NCBI GenBank assembly: GCA_020849855.1
Contig: JADZFO010000050.1
Coordinates: 1 to 64,000, forward strand
Reading direction: 5' to 3'
Length of the DNA stretch: 64,000 nt
Source of the DNA: a bacterium
GTDB taxonomy: Bacteria; 4484-113; JAFGCY01
In this document: positions 1 to 9,942 of the stretch, piece after piece
How positions within the stretch are numbered: position 1 is the stretch's first letter
Layout of the letters: each line of letters opens with the position of its first letter
Made by a program: the position numbers and the translations under genes
The notes under the pieces: model-generated
What the model was told of the DNA's origin: nothing
Database searches by the model: none
The model's input: the letters and a program-made list of their open reading frames with translations, nothing else

Positions 1-154
1 AAGATGTGAAGCCCTGAAGAGTTATTGTTCAAGATACAATTCCACTCGACCACACAGTGCTATCGGCCATCTGCCACCCACATCGCGCCTTCCGGCACTG
101 AATAACCTGTTTGGCGGCCACAGCTAGGCCCAGGGGCGCGGCAGCCGCAGAGAC

Positions 155-3100
155 TTACTCCCTGCTCTCAGTAGCAGCCAGGCTGTGCATGTCCTCTTCC
201 TGCTGCGCCTCCAGAGCCGCCAGGCTGACCGCCCGCCGCGCGCCGATCAGACTGAAGACCAGAGGCACGAAGATCAAAGTCAGCACGGTGCAGACCAGCA
301 CGCCGCCGATTACCGTGAAACTCAGTGGGGCCCACATCGAGCCGCCGGAAAGACCCAGCGGCAGCAGGCCGAAGACGCAGGCCAGCGAGGTCAGCAGGAT
401 CGGCCGCAGGCGCTCGGTACCGCTGTCCCTGATCGCCTCGGCTAAGGGCAGGCCCTCACGCAGGCGCAGCACCACGAAGTCGATCATCAGGATGCCGTTG
501 TTCACCACAATGCCCGCCAGGCTGGTCAGGCCGAGGCCGGCGATGAAGCCGAAGGGCCAGCCAGTCAGATAGAGTCCGAGGAAGGCCCCGATGAGACTCA
601 GCGGAATGGTGAGGAAGATCACCAGCGCGATACGCACGCTCTTGAACTGCGCCACCAGGATCAGCATGATCAGCAGCAGCACCACGATCGTCGCCTGGCC
701 CAGGCCGCTGAAGGCCTCGCCGCTTTCCTCGGCTTCACCCTTGAAGCGCAGGCTGTAGCCTGGAGGCAGCTCCAGGGCCTCCGCCAGCGGGCGGATCTGC
801 TGCATCGCGCTGGAAGGCAGCACGCCAACATCCGTGCCGGCCAGCACCATGTACTGCCGCCGCGCATTCGAGCGCTGGATCTGCGAGATGCTCTGTGCGC
901 TTTCTATCCGCACCAGCGAGCTCAGCGCTACCGGCCGGCCGGAAACCGGGCTGTGCAGGAACACGCGCTCCAGGCTCGCCGCGCTGCTCAGGAAGCGCGG
1001 CTCCAGGCGGGCGACGATCGGAATCTCGCGCCCCGGCGCGCGGAACATGCTGACCACTTCGCCGCTGAAGGAAGTCGCCGTGGCCCCGGCAATGTCTGCC
1101 GAAGTCAGGCCGGTCTGCCGCAGCGCGGCCTCGTCCACCTGCAGGCGGATCTGCTGGCTCGGGCGGCCGAAGTTGTCGTGGATGTCCACCACCCCTGGCA
1201 CCTGGGCCAGCAGGGCCTTGAGCTCTTCGCCCAGGCGTGTCAGCTCCTGCAGCTTCTCGCCTTCGATCTCGATCTGGATCGGGTCGCCGATCGGAGGTCC
1301 CTGCTCCAGCAGCTTGGACCGCACCCGCGCGCCCGGCACCTCCGCCGGCAGCTCGCGCTGCAGCAGGCTGGCCAGCCGGGCCGCGTCGGCCACGCTTTCG
1401 GTATTCACCACGATGCGGGCGAAGGAGGGCAGGTTGCTTTCGCTGAGCAGGGCGTAATAGAAACGCGGCCCGCTGCCGCCGACCCAGGTGACAAAGTTGC
1501 GCACCCCCTCCTGCTGCGCGATATAACGCTCAGCATAGGCCGCCAGCTCCAGGCTTTCGCCGATGGCCGTGCCTGTGGGGGCTTCGATCTCCACCACGAA
1601 CTGGTTGCGCTCAGCACCGGGGAAGAACTGCATGCCCACCCGCGGGAAGAGCAGCACGGAAGAGACGAAGAGCGCCAGCATGGCCAGCAGGCTCAGGGCC
1701 CGGAAGCGCTGGCTGAACGCCAGCAGTGGCAGGTAGGCCCGCTGCATCGCCGCAAGCAGGGGCAGCATCAGCGCCTCGCGCGGCGGCTTGCTGCGCGGCT
1801 TCAGCAGCAGCGCGCCCAGCAGTGGTGTGACCGTGATTGATACAAGGAAGCTCATGGCCAGCGCGCAGCAGACCACGATAGGGATGTCGCGCACGAACTG
1901 GCCGGCATCGCCGCGCAGACCCAGCAGCGGCATGAAGGCCACCATCGTCGTCAGGGTGCCGGTGAGGTCGGGGACAAGGATGTCGCGGGTGCCCTCGATT
2001 GCCGCGCGGATCGGCGGATAGCCCATTTCGAGGTAGCGGTAGACGTTGTCGTTCACCACCACCGCATCGTCAACCACCAGGCCCAGCGAGATGATCAGCG
2101 CGGCGATGGAAAGCTGGTGCAGGTCAGTGCCCAGCATGCTGAGCAGGGCGAAGGTGCCTACGAGAGTCAGCGGGATAGCCGCCACCACAGGGATAGCGGC
2201 GCGCCAGCCCATGAACAGCAGGACAAGCAGCGAGACCAGGATCACACCGTCGCGCAGGTTCTCGATGAAGATATGCACACGGCCCTCGACCTGCTCGGGC
2301 TGGTCCTGGACCCGCGTGATCTGCAGGTCTTCTGGCAGCTCGCGGCGCATCTCTTCCAACGCGCCGTCCACCTGGCGGCCCAGGTCGATCACGTTCTTGC
2401 CCTGGCGCATGACGATGGAAACCGCCACCGCCGGCTTGCCGTCCACCCGGCACAGCAGCTCCGGCGGGTCCAGGTAGCCATAGCGCACACGGCCCAGATC
2501 CCCCAGGCGCAGGGACTGGCCGCTCTCACTGGCCAGCAGCTGCATCCCGCGCATACTCTCCAGTGAAGTGAACTCCCCGCTGGCGGTGATGGCGTATGTG
2601 TCGCCGCCGGCGTCAATCGAGCCTCCCGGCAGCAGCGCGTTCTGCGCACGGACCAGGTCCAGCACCTGCCTGGGGTGCAGGCCAAATTGGGTCAGACGCG
2701 CCGGATCAAAGTCGAGATAGATGCGCTCGGGCTGCGCCGCGATGACACTCACGCGTCCGGCCGCCGGCAGCTCCGAGAAGCGCTCCTTCATCCTCTCCGC
2801 GGCTGCCTCCAGCTCGCGCGGGCTGTAGGCGCTGCCGCTGATGCAGAAGATATGGCTGGCGGTGTCGAAGAACTCGTCGTCCACCACCGGCAGGAAGCAG
2901 CCCTGCGGCAGGGTCGCGGCGAGGCGCTGGATCTTGGCCCGCAGGCGGTCCCAGATCTGCGGCACATCGTCCTTGGGCGTGTCCTTGTCCAGCTCCACCC
3001 AGATCTGGCTGATCCCGCTGCGCGAAAAGCTGGTCATCTCCTGCACTTCGGGCAGCTCCTCGCAGAGCTGCTCCAGGGGGTCGGTGACGTACTGCTCCAC

Positions 3101-3286
3101 ATCCTCGCTGAGTGCGCCGGGCCAGATGGTGGTGAGCTGCGCGCCCAGGATCGTGATATCCGGGTCCTCGCGCCTGCTCATGGTGAAGTAGTAGAACAGG
3201 CCCCAGGCCAGCACCAGCAGCACCGCGATCAGGGTCAGGGAGGGATAGCGGACGGACTGGCTGGTCAGGTCAGAGCGCTTACTCAT
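155..3286 (-). CDS. RND-family efflux transporter permease (AcrB/MexB-like)
   Basis: 1043-residue inner-membrane pump of the resistance-nodulation-division superfamily, driven by the proton gradient and expelling substrates through a tripartite channel. The length is typical. The first transmembrane helix lies at residues 14-36, a large periplasmic loop follows, and the TM4 signature GLVVDDAVVVND carries the adjacent Asp pair used for proton relay. The second half repeats the fold, ending in a C-terminal TM bundle. The ATG lies inside the end of the adaptor gene (8-base overlap), so the two are translationally coupled. No TolC-type outer-membrane gene is visible; it may lie beyond the left edge, since the operon runs leftwards. 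Substrate cannot be inferred. Confidence 0.93.
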   Translation of the reverse strand: MSKRSDLTSQSVRYPSLTLIAVLLVLAWGLFYYFTMSRREDPDITILGAQLTTIWPGALSEDVEQYVTDPLEQLCEELPEVQEMTSFSRSGISQIWVELDKDTPKDDVPQIWDRLRAKIQRLAATLPQGCFLPVVDDEFFDTASHIFCISGSAYSPRELEAAAERMKERFSELPAAGRVSVIAAQPERIYLDFDPARLTQFGLHPRQVLDLVRAQNALLPGGSIDAGGDTYAITASGEFTSLESMRGMQLLASESGQSLRLGDLGRVRYGYLDPPELLCRVDGKPAVAVSIVMRQGKNVIDLGRQVDGALEEMRRELPEDLQITRVQDQPEQVEGRVHIFIENLRDGVILVSLLVLLFMGWRAAIPVVAAIPLTLVGTFALLSMLGTDLHQLSIAALIISLGLVVDDAVVVNDNVYRYLEMGYPPIRAAIEGTRDILVPDLTGTLTTMVAFMPLLGLRGDAGQFVRDIPIVVCCALAMSFLVSITVTPLLGALLLKPRSKPPREALMLPLLAAMQRAYLPLLAFSQRFRALSLLAMLALFVSSVLLFPRVGMQFFPGAERNQFVVEIEAPTGTAIGESLELAAYAERYIAQQEGVRNFVTWVGGSGPRFYYALLSESNLPSFARIVVNTESVADAARLASLLQRELPAEVPGARVRSKLLEQGPPIGDPIQIEIEGEKLQELTRLGEELKALLAQVPGVVDIHDNFGRPSQQIRLQVDEAALRQTGLTSADIAGATATSFSGEVVSMFRAPGREIPIVARLEPRFLSSAASLERVFLHSPVSGRPVALSSLVRIESAQSISQIQRSNARRQYMVLAGTDVGVLPSSAMQQIRPLAEALELPPGYSLRFKGEAEESGEAFSGLGQATIVVLLLIMLILVAQFKSVRIALVIFLTIPLSLIGAFLGLYLTGWPFGFIAGLGLTSLAGIVVNNGILMIDFVVLRLREGLPLAEAIRDSGTERLRPILLTSLACVFGLLPLGLSGGSMWAPLSFTVIGGVLVCTVLTLIFVPLVFSLIGARRAVSLAALEAQQEEDMHSLAATESRE

Positions 3287-4601
3287 CTTCCGACAGCCTG
3301 CTCAGCTCGTCGATGCCAAGCGCCGCTACCGCCTGCACTGCCTCGCCCTCGCTGACATATTCCTGCCCGTTCAGCAGCACTTCATCCTGCAGGCTCAGGC
3401 CGCTGACCCGCAGCAGCTCGCCATCCTCAGCCAGCACCTTGACCGCCTGACGGGCGGCGCGGCCCTCGCGGATAACAAAGACGGCGCCTTCAATCACGCA
3501 GCGCCGGGGGATCAGCAGACCCTCGCTCGCGCTGCCCTGCTCCAGGGTCAGCACTGCCACCATGCCGGGTTTGATCGCTTCTGTACTTCCAGACTGCCCT
3601 CCCGCCGGCAGCAGCTCCAGCACCAGCGGGAAGCCCCGGGTCAGGCTGTCGGCCTGCGGGCTGATCTGCAGCACCCTGGCGCGGGCACTCTGGCTAGGCA
3701 GCGCCGGGAACTCCACCTGCGCCGTCTGGCCAATGCTGACCGCGCCAAGCTGGCCCTCGGGCACTGTGCTGTGGATCTCCAGCCCGCCGCCCGCCGCCAG
3801 CTGCAGCACCGGTGTTCCGGCGGCCAGCACCACCCCGGGCTCGGCCAGGCGGGCACTGACAGCACCTGCCGCCGGCGCCTTGAGCTGCGTATAGCCAAGC
3901 AGCGTCTGCGCAGCGGCCAGTGCGCCCTCCGCGCTGGTTACGGCGGCCCGCGCCAGTTCGATCTGCTCCGGCCGCGCCCCCTGCTGGGCGATGCTCAGCG
4001 CCTGCCGCGCTGCCTCCACCGCCTGGCGGGCCTGCGCCAGACCGCTCTCAGCCTGGTCCAGCTGCGCCCTGGCAATCACACCCTCGGCAAAAAGCTGCAG
4101 CGCGCGCTGATGGTCTGACTGCGCCTGCTTTTCCACGGCCAGAGCAGCGTCAAGCTGGGCCTGCGCGCCGGCGATCTCCTGCGGCCGCGAGCCGGCCTCA
4201 AGCAGTGCCAGGTTCGCTTTGGCCTGTGCCAGTGCGCCCTGGGCCTGGGTCAACTGCGCCGACTGCATTGCACTGTCCAGCTCAGCCAGCAGCTGCCCGG
4301 CCTGCACGCTGTCACCAAGATCCACATGCACCCGCAGCAGACGCCCGGAGGCCATGAAGGCCAGGGGGCTGCTTTGCAGGGCGGCCACGCTGCCCGTCAG
4401 CGGCCCGGACAGATTCGCGTTGCCGCCGGGGCGCGGATGCACGGTGCGCACAGCGCGCGGCCGGGGGCTTTCGGCATTGGCCTGCTTTTGATAACGCGGG
4501 CCGTTGCAGGCTGCCAGCAGCAGCACTGCGGCCAGGCAGACAAGCAGCGTGCCGCTGCGCCTGACAGCGCATTGGCCCGCAACAATTTGAATGCAGTGCA
4601 T
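3279..4601 (-). CDS. RND efflux periplasmic adaptor (membrane fusion protein), lipoprotein
   Basis: 440-residue membrane fusion protein linking the RND pump to an outer-membrane channel. A lipobox (LLLAAC, Cys32) follows a hydrophobic stretch, so it should be a lipid-anchored periplasmic protein. The middle is a long Ala/Gln/Glu-rich alpha-helical hairpin (repeated AQA, QAQL, ARQA blocks) flanked by lipoyl-like halves (LKAPAAGAVSARLAEPG) and then beta-barrel segments, the usual HlyD/AcrA order. The frame stays open to a GTG at 4637, but the ATG at 4601 has a GGGAAG site just upstream and gives a normal signal peptide. It overlaps the pump gene by 8 bases. Confidence 0.9.
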   Translation of the reverse strand: MHCIQIVAGQCAVRRSGTLLVCLAAVLLLAACNGPRYQKQANAESPRPRAVRTVHPRPGGNANLSGPLTGSVAALQSSPLAFMASGRLLRVHVDLGDSVQAGQLLAELDSAMQSAQLTQAQGALAQAKANLALLEAGSRPQEIAGAQAQLDAALAVEKQAQSDHQRALQLFAEGVIARAQLDQAESGLAQARQAVEAARQALSIAQQGARPEQIELARAAVTSAEGALAAAQTLLGYTQLKAPAAGAVSARLAEPGVVLAAGTPVLQLAAGGGLEIHSTVPEGQLGAVSIGQTAQVEFPALPSQSARARVLQISPQADSLTRGFPLVLELLPAGGQSGSTEAIKPGMVAVLTLEQGSASEGLLIPRRCVIEGAVFVIREGRAARQAVKVLAEDGELLRVSGLSLQDEVLLNGQEYVSEGEAVQAVAALGIDELSRLSEDE

Positions 4602-4706
4602 GTAACTTCCCGGGCCGCCAGTAAAGGCAGGCCCCACGGCGCCGTATTTTAGTCCCGGCGCGGCCTACTTCAAGGGCCCGCGCGCGCTGCGCTGCAGCAG
4701 CCTGCA

Positions 4707-4728
4707 GGCATGAAGCTAGAATCATGCC
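4707..4728. promoter_or_regulatory. Inverted repeat upstream of a lipoprotein gene
   Basis: Perfect 7-bp arms GGCATGA and TCATGCC separated by 8 bases, in the divergent space between the efflux operon and the lipoprotein at 4754. A TAGAAT box (4717-4722) lies inside it. It could be an operator or an RNA hairpin; function is inferred only from position. Confidence 0.35.
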
Positions 4729-4753
4729 TTAAGCTGCTGGGAAGGGAGCCAAT

Positions 4754-6922
4754 GTGAGATCTGCCATCCTGCTGATTGTCGTGCTTGTGCATTTGTGTCT
4801 GCTGGCCGCCTGCGGCAAGGGCGCCGATCCTGCCCTGGACGAGCACGCTGCCACCAATGATCCGCAGTTCCCTTCCCGGCTTCCCGGTCTTGAAGAGCGA
4901 GCGACAGTTCCGACTGGCAGCATTCCTGCAGCTCGCCATGCAGCCCTGGCCCCGCTTCTGCGCAGCCACAGCGGCAGCGACTTCTACTTAGCGTCCAGCA
5001 CAGTGACGGCTGATATCCCCCTGCAGCGCGCGCTCTTCAGCCCCGCCGCTGCAGGCTTCGCCTGGGCCATCTATGAGTTCAACTCTGCGCTGGAGGCCGA
5101 CTCCGCCTTCAGCATCGAGCTTGGCTTCGCGCCCGGGCAGGCGCCCCAGAGCGTCAGCCTGGCCTTCGCCGATTACAGCGCCCGGGCCTGGCAGTGGCAA
5201 AGCGCGCAACCCGTCGCCAACAGCGCCGGCTTCCCTGCCCCGCAGACCAGCCTGCTCAGCCCCGCCGGCAGCCTCTTCGTGGCCGTGGCCATCGCAGCTC
5301 CGGACAGCGGGGCCCTGCAAAGCGTCAGCCTGCACTCACTCAGCTCCCTGCCCCCACCGCTGGGCCTCCAGGCCAGCGACGGCACCTGGGCTGCCGAGAT
5401 CCGCCTGGGCTGGCAGGACCCGGCGCTGAGCTACAGCGCCGACTTCCCTGAGGGCCTGAGCTATGACTACGTCTCGGTGCAGCGTGCTGACAGCGCTGCG
5501 GGACCCTGGGCCGAGATCGCGCAGATCCCGGCCGGCAGCTTTGCCTGCTGCGACGACGGCGCTGGCGCGGGCCTCGCGCCCGGCGCGGCTTATCACTACC
5601 GTCTGCAGCTTGCGCGCGGCGGGCTGCTTTCACTGCCCGGCGCCAGTGACCCCGGCGCTGCGGCGGACGCCCCGGCGCCCGGCGCCTGGCAGCATTCCAT
5701 CGGCCGCCCGGGCTATGACACCTGCTTTGCGGCATGTATGGACCTTAGCGGCGCGCTCTATCTCTGCGGCACCATCGACGACTCCAGCGGGATCCGCACC
5801 GTCGTCACCAGCTATGCGGCAGATGGCGCGCAGCGCTGGATACGGACCTACAGCAGCGGCGAGCAGGACTATGGCCGCGACATCGAGCTGGCCTCCGACG
5901 GCACGCTCTTTGTCCTGCTGCAGTCGCGGGTCAGCGCCCCGCCCCGCGAGGTGGATTTCACGGTTCTGCAGCTGGCCCAGGACGGCCAGCTGATGGAGGA
6001 GTTCAGCTGGGGCAGCTCGCTCAGCGACTACCCCTTTGACCTGGAGATCGACGCCGCCGGCGACCTGCTGCTGGCCGGCGAGAGCAATGCCGCCGGCCCC
6101 GGCCAGCAGTCCGCGGTGGTCAAGCTCAGCCCCGCCGGCGAGCTGCGCTGGCAGCAGCACTTCGGCGGCCCCGGAGCCGAGAGCGCCCGGGCCCTGGCCA
6201 TCGACTGCGAGGGCCGGATCTTCGTGGCCGGCTTCACTGAGAATGTCCCTCCCGGCGACGAGGATGTGCTGCTCTATGAGCTCAGCGCAGACGGCAGCTT
6301 CAGCGCCGGCTATCGCTATGGCGCCGCGCTGAATGAGGAAGCCGGCGCGCTGGCGCTGAGCCCGGACGGCACTGCGCTGTGGATCGCCGCCAGCTCCAAC
6401 TCGGCCGGCGCGGGCCAGAACGATGCGGTGCTGCTGGCGGTCAACCCGGCCAGCGGCGTGCTGGACTGGCAGCTCTTCTATGGCGGCAGCTCCCCGGAGT
6501 ACCTCTACTCCATCTCTCTCGCCCCGGATGGCACGCTCTGGGCCGCCGGCTCAACCGCTTCCTTCGGCCATGGCGGCGACGACCTCCTGCTGCTGAGCCT
6601 CAGCCCCGCCGGAGCCCTGCTGAGCCAGGAAGCCTGGGGCGCGTCAAACGACCAGTCCGGCCGGGTGGCCTGCGACTTCGGCGGCGGCCTGTACCTTTAT
6701 GGCAACACCCGCAAGGCCGCCGGGGACTGGCAGGTCATCAGCGGCAGCACTACCGTCAGCGGCCTGAGCCAGTCGGACTTCAGCGCCAGCTCCGGCCCCA
6801 TCCCCGGCTCTGTGCGCGAGCCCGGCGGAAGCTGGGCAGCGCTCAGCTTCGCCACCGCCGACAGCGGCGCGGGCGACTCCGACCTGCTGGCCATGCGGCG
6901 TCAGGGCGCCGGCGCTGAATAA
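4754..6922 (+). CDS. Lipoprotein: shared N-terminal domain, Fn3-like segment, beta-propeller
   Basis: 722-residue surface lipoprotein, with lipobox LLAAC (Cys20). Residues about 70-195 form the domain shared by seven proteins of this window; its signature here is SLAFADYSARAWQWQ near 134-149. A fibronectin-III-like segment follows (about 200-300: LGLQASDGTW, YHYRLQLARGG). From about 310 to the end come repeats of the type D..G.L.[VL]AG, resembling SBBP/NHL beta-propeller blades. Starts at a GTG with GGGAG nearby; an ATG two bases upstream leads straight to a stop. Its last 22 bases overlap the end of the convergent gene at 6901. Ligand and role unknown. Confidence 0.8.
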   Translation: MRSAILLIVVLVHLCLLAACGKGADPALDEHAATNDPQFPSRLPGLEERATVPTGSIPAARHAALAPLLRSHSGSDFYLASSTVTADIPLQRALFSPAAAGFAWAIYEFNSALEADSAFSIELGFAPGQAPQSVSLAFADYSARAWQWQSAQPVANSAGFPAPQTSLLSPAGSLFVAVAIAAPDSGALQSVSLHSLSSLPPPLGLQASDGTWAAEIRLGWQDPALSYSADFPEGLSYDYVSVQRADSAAGPWAEIAQIPAGSFACCDDGAGAGLAPGAAYHYRLQLARGGLLSLPGASDPGAAADAPAPGAWQHSIGRPGYDTCFAACMDLSGALYLCGTIDDSSGIRTVVTSYAADGAQRWIRTYSSGEQDYGRDIELASDGTLFVLLQSRVSAPPREVDFTVLQLAQDGQLMEEFSWGSSLSDYPFDLEIDAAGDLLLAGESNAAGPGQQSAVVKLSPAGELRWQQHFGGPGAESARALAIDCEGRIFVAGFTENVPPGDEDVLLYELSADGSFSAGYRYGAALNEEAGALALSPDGTALWIAASSNSAGAGQNDAVLLAVNPASGVLDWQLFYGGSSPEYLYSISLAPDGTLWAAGSTASFGHGGDDLLLLSLSPAGALLSQEAWGASNDQSGRVACDFGGGLYLYGNTRKAAGDWQVISGSTTVSGLSQSDFSASSGPIPGSVREPGGSWAALSFATADSGAGDSDLLAMRRQGAGAE

Positions 6923-9903
6923 ATCCACAGCCGCCGCGTGGTGTCATCCATGTACAGCTTGCCGTCAGGTCCGATGGCCGCTGAGCCTTCAAAGAAGTTG
7001 CCAAGCAGGCTGATGTCCCAGAGCGGCGCCAGGTCCGGCCCATAACAGAACAGGTCGTTCTGGCAGAAAAGGTAGAGCTTCCCGTCGGCCCCCATCACGC
7101 TGTCCCTGGCGCGGTGGCTGGCTGGCGCCGCCACTTCATCCACAAAGCTGAAGTCCGCGGCGTAAAGCCGCAGGGTATAGCCGTCGTCCAGCAGCAGCTT
7201 GCCATCCGGGCAGAGCGTCGCCAGGCCGTAGGACGGCGCCATCGCTGCATCGACAAAGCTGTGGACCTCGTTGCCCGCGTTGTCAAAGGCCTTCGCCCCG
7301 CTCTCGGTGTTGATTATCAGGCGGTCGCCGTTCACGCTGTCCTCAAGGATGACTGGCAGGTTGGAGGGGTGCGCCATGGTCGAGTCGGCCATCGAGTCGC
7401 GGATCGTCCCCAGCTCTGTGTCAATCCAGTAGAACTTGTTGTTGCCGTCGTTGCCCACATAAAGCGTCCCGTTCAGCGCCGCGCCTTCGGTGTTGATGTG
7501 GTTCTGCTCAAGGTAGAGGTCCCAGTTCTCCGTGCCGTCAGGGTTGACTGAATAGACATTGCCGCTCTGGTAGAAGGCCACATACAGGATCCCCTGCTCG
7601 TCCATCGCCAGCAGGCGCAGGCCGTCTTCACCGCTGTGGCTGTAGCTGCCAAGGTCATCGCCCTGCTCGTTGAAGATGTGGATGCTGGAGGACTCGGCCG
7701 CGTAGATGTTGCCCTCCGGGCCGATCAGCAGCGGCGCCGGGTTGCTCCAGTCCTCCACCGCGCGGTCCCACTTGGGCGAGCCGTCGGGGTTATAAGCATA
7801 GATACGGCTGAAGGAGTTGCGCACATAGTAGGAGCCGTCCTTGCCGAAGACCGGCCCGCTGGGCACATGGCTGAGGTCATAGTCGATATTGCTCACAACG
7901 GGCTCGGCCTGCGGCCCGTTCCACGCAGACAGGTTGCTGCGCCCCGGGCTGCCGCGGTACATGCACCAGTCGGAGAGGCTGGCCTCGCCCAGAGAGCCGC
8001 TGTCCGGCCCGGCCAGCTCACTGGCGCCGTAGTCGTTCAGCGCCCGTACGTAATAGCTGTGCTCCAGCAGGTCGCCCGGGTTGTCCTCATAACTGAAGCC
8101 GTCAACCGTGGCCAGTGGCACAGAGGTGTCATCGCGGAAGACCTCAAAGGACAGGGCGTCGTACTGCGTGTCCCAGCTCAGCGTCACCTTGCCGGCGTAA
8201 AGCCCGTCGCTGGCGCTCAGGCCCGTGGGCGTCCCCGGCGCGACCGGGTCATCCGGCCCAAAGACCAGCAGGCGGCCGCTGCGGGTCGGGAAGACCAGCT
8301 CGCCGCTGTTGCCCACGCTGGGTGGGGCACGCAGCTCATCCGTGCCGCTGTAAAGCCACAGCAGATCCAGCTGCGGGCTGAGCCCATAGACCTTGCCATC
8401 CAGGCAGCCAAAGAAGATGTTGCCCGCGCTGTCCAGCAGGGGCGGCGTGGTGACCGGGCTGTCGGCCTGGAAAGAGTCCAGCTCTTCCAGCCCGGCGCTG
8501 TAGCGCAGGAGCATGCCGTCCCCGCGCCCGGCCAGAACATCGCCATTCGAGGCGATGGCCACGGAGCGGGCATAGGCAAAGGCGGCGGTCACCGAGGCCC
8601 GGGGGCTGCCGTCGCTGTTCACCGCATAGATGGCCTTGGCATCCGTAACGTAATACAGGCTGCCGTCGGGCCCGCGGGCCACGCAGCCCAGCGCCTCGCC
8701 CTCGCCACTGTGTGTCCACAGGTAGCCGCCTGCGCTGTCAAGGGCCAGCAGGTCGCCGCCGGCATCCGCGGCATAGATATTGCCGCTGCTGTCCAGCGCC
8801 GGGGTGCTGTGGAAGCCGAAGCTGTGCTGGTAGCTCCAGTTCAGCGAGGCGAAGGCGCCGACGCTGTAGATGTTTGAATCCAGGCCGGCAATGATGACTG
8901 AGCCGTCAGCGCTCAGCAGCGGCGCGTTATCCAGGCCGTTGCCGGTATCGAATTCCCAGAGGATCTGCCCGGCCGGGCTGATGCAGTTGAGCTGGCCGTC
9001 GATGTCGTTAAGGTAGATCTTTCCATCCGGCGCGATGGCCGGCGCGGCCTGCACATAGCCTGTCAGCGGCGTGCTGAACAGCAGCCCGCCCTGCGGGTCC
9101 ATCGCATAAAGCACGCCGTCGTCATCGGCCGAGCGCGAGCCCACATAGCAGTTGCCCGCCGAGTCGAAGACCGCCTCGCCATGGTCAAAGCCGCTGTCGA
9201 GCTGATAGATGCCGTCCACATTGCGCTGAGTGACGCAGGCCAGGCCGCTGCGCCGGGCATGCGAGTTGCCGCGGCCGGCGAGGGCCCAGTCGCCGCGCAG
9301 GTCCAGGCTGAGGTTGTCAAAGAGCAGGTTCAGGCCAAGCAGGCGGAAGCGCTTGCCGCCGGCGCTGACCACGGCCACCCGCATCTGTCCGCCCGGCGAG
9401 GCATAGCGTCCGGGCGCGGCATCCAGGGCAAAGGTGCCGCTGTCGCTGAGCTGCGGCTCCAGCCATTCCCAGCGCCCCGTGCTGTAGTCAGCGATGGCCA
9501 GCCAGACGGGGGTCTGCTCATCCTGGCGATCTGAGACAAAGAAGTCGAGGCGCGAGACCTGGTCTGCCGCGCTGCAGGGGAAGCTGTAGACGGCATAGGC
9601 GATGCCGATCCCCGGCGCGTTCAGGCGCAGGCTCTGGTTCGGCTGCAGCAGGCCGTGCAGCATCTGGCTGTAGTCCGCGCCGCTGCGGCTGAGCAGCAGC
9701 TCCGAGGCGGCCCGCGGCGCCAGGCCTGGTTCATCCTGGGGCAGGCCGGGCAGGCCCCCGGGCCCGCGCTGCGCCGGCCATAGTCCGCCGGATTGCCCGC
9801 TGCAGGCGCTGACAATCAGAAGCAGGATCAGCGCCAGCGGCGCCAGCCGCCGGCCGGGAAAGGAAACACGAATGTCAGTACAACTGCGCCGCAGCATAGG
9901 CAC
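6901..9903 (-). CDS. Lipoprotein: shared N-terminal domain plus PQQ/NHL-like beta-propellers
   Basis: 1000-residue lipoprotein with lipobox IVSAC (Cys34). The shared domain lies at about 75-205 with signature VWLAIADYSTGRWEW (133-147). The rest is many blades of the form L..DS.GN.Y.G and P.I..DG..Y..., typical of outer-membrane-assembly or PQQ-like propellers, interrupted near residues 560-640 by an Fn3-like stretch (VTLSWDTQYDALSFEVFRD). The start has a GGAGGTG site 5 bases upstream. A TATAAT box (9923-9918) lies 14 bases before the start. Probably a surface binding or scaffold protein; no catalytic motif seen. Confidence 0.8.
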   Translation of the reverse strand: MPMLRRSCTDIRVSFPGRRLAPLALILLLIVSACSGQSGGLWPAQRGPGGLPGLPQDEPGLAPRAASELLLSRSGADYSQMLHGLLQPNQSLRLNAPGIGIAYAVYSFPCSAADQVSRLDFFVSDRQDEQTPVWLAIADYSTGRWEWLEPQLSDSGTFALDAAPGRYASPGGQMRVAVVSAGGKRFRLLGLNLLFDNLSLDLRGDWALAGRGNSHARRSGLACVTQRNVDGIYQLDSGFDHGEAVFDSAGNCYVGSRSADDDGVLYAMDPQGGLLFSTPLTGYVQAAPAIAPDGKIYLNDIDGQLNCISPAGQILWEFDTGNGLDNAPLLSADGSVIIAGLDSNIYSVGAFASLNWSYQHSFGFHSTPALDSSGNIYAADAGGDLLALDSAGGYLWTHSGEGEALGCVARGPDGSLYYVTDAKAIYAVNSDGSPRASVTAAFAYARSVAIASNGDVLAGRGDGMLLRYSAGLEELDSFQADSPVTTPPLLDSAGNIFFGCLDGKVYGLSPQLDLLWLYSGTDELRAPPSVGNSGELVFPTRSGRLLVFGPDDPVAPGTPTGLSASDGLYAGKVTLSWDTQYDALSFEVFRDDTSVPLATVDGFSYEDNPGDLLEHSYYVRALNDYGASELAGPDSGSLGEASLSDWCMYRGSPGRSNLSAWNGPQAEPVVSNIDYDLSHVPSGPVFGKDGSYYVRNSFSRIYAYNPDGSPKWDRAVEDWSNPAPLLIGPEGNIYAAESSSIHIFNEQGDDLGSYSHSGEDGLRLLAMDEQGILYVAFYQSGNVYSVNPDGTENWDLYLEQNHINTEGAALNGTLYVGNDGNNKFYWIDTELGTIRDSMADSTMAHPSNLPVILEDSVNGDRLIINTESGAKAFDNAGNEVHSFVDAAMAPSYGLATLCPDGKLLLDDGYTLRLYAADFSFVDEVAAPASHRARDSVMGADGKLYLFCQNDLFCYGPDLAPLWDISLLGNFFEGSAAIGPDGKLYMDDTTRRLWIYSAPAP

Positions 9904-9917
9904 CTCCGCCTGGCAGG

Positions 9918-9923
9918 ATTATA
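9918..9923 (-). promoter_or_regulatory. Possible -10 box for the propeller lipoprotein
   Basis: TATAAT on the minus strand, 14 bases before the ATG at 9903, leaving a very short leader that still holds GGAGG. No good -35 is visible. Confidence 0.4.
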
Positions 9924-9942
9924 GGTGGCCGGCCCGCGCGGC

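Noticed and set aside
1-154. Small gene or terminator at the left edge
   Set aside because: No frame with a start and family features and no hairpin with a T-run is visible; the RND operon may simply continue beyond the edge.
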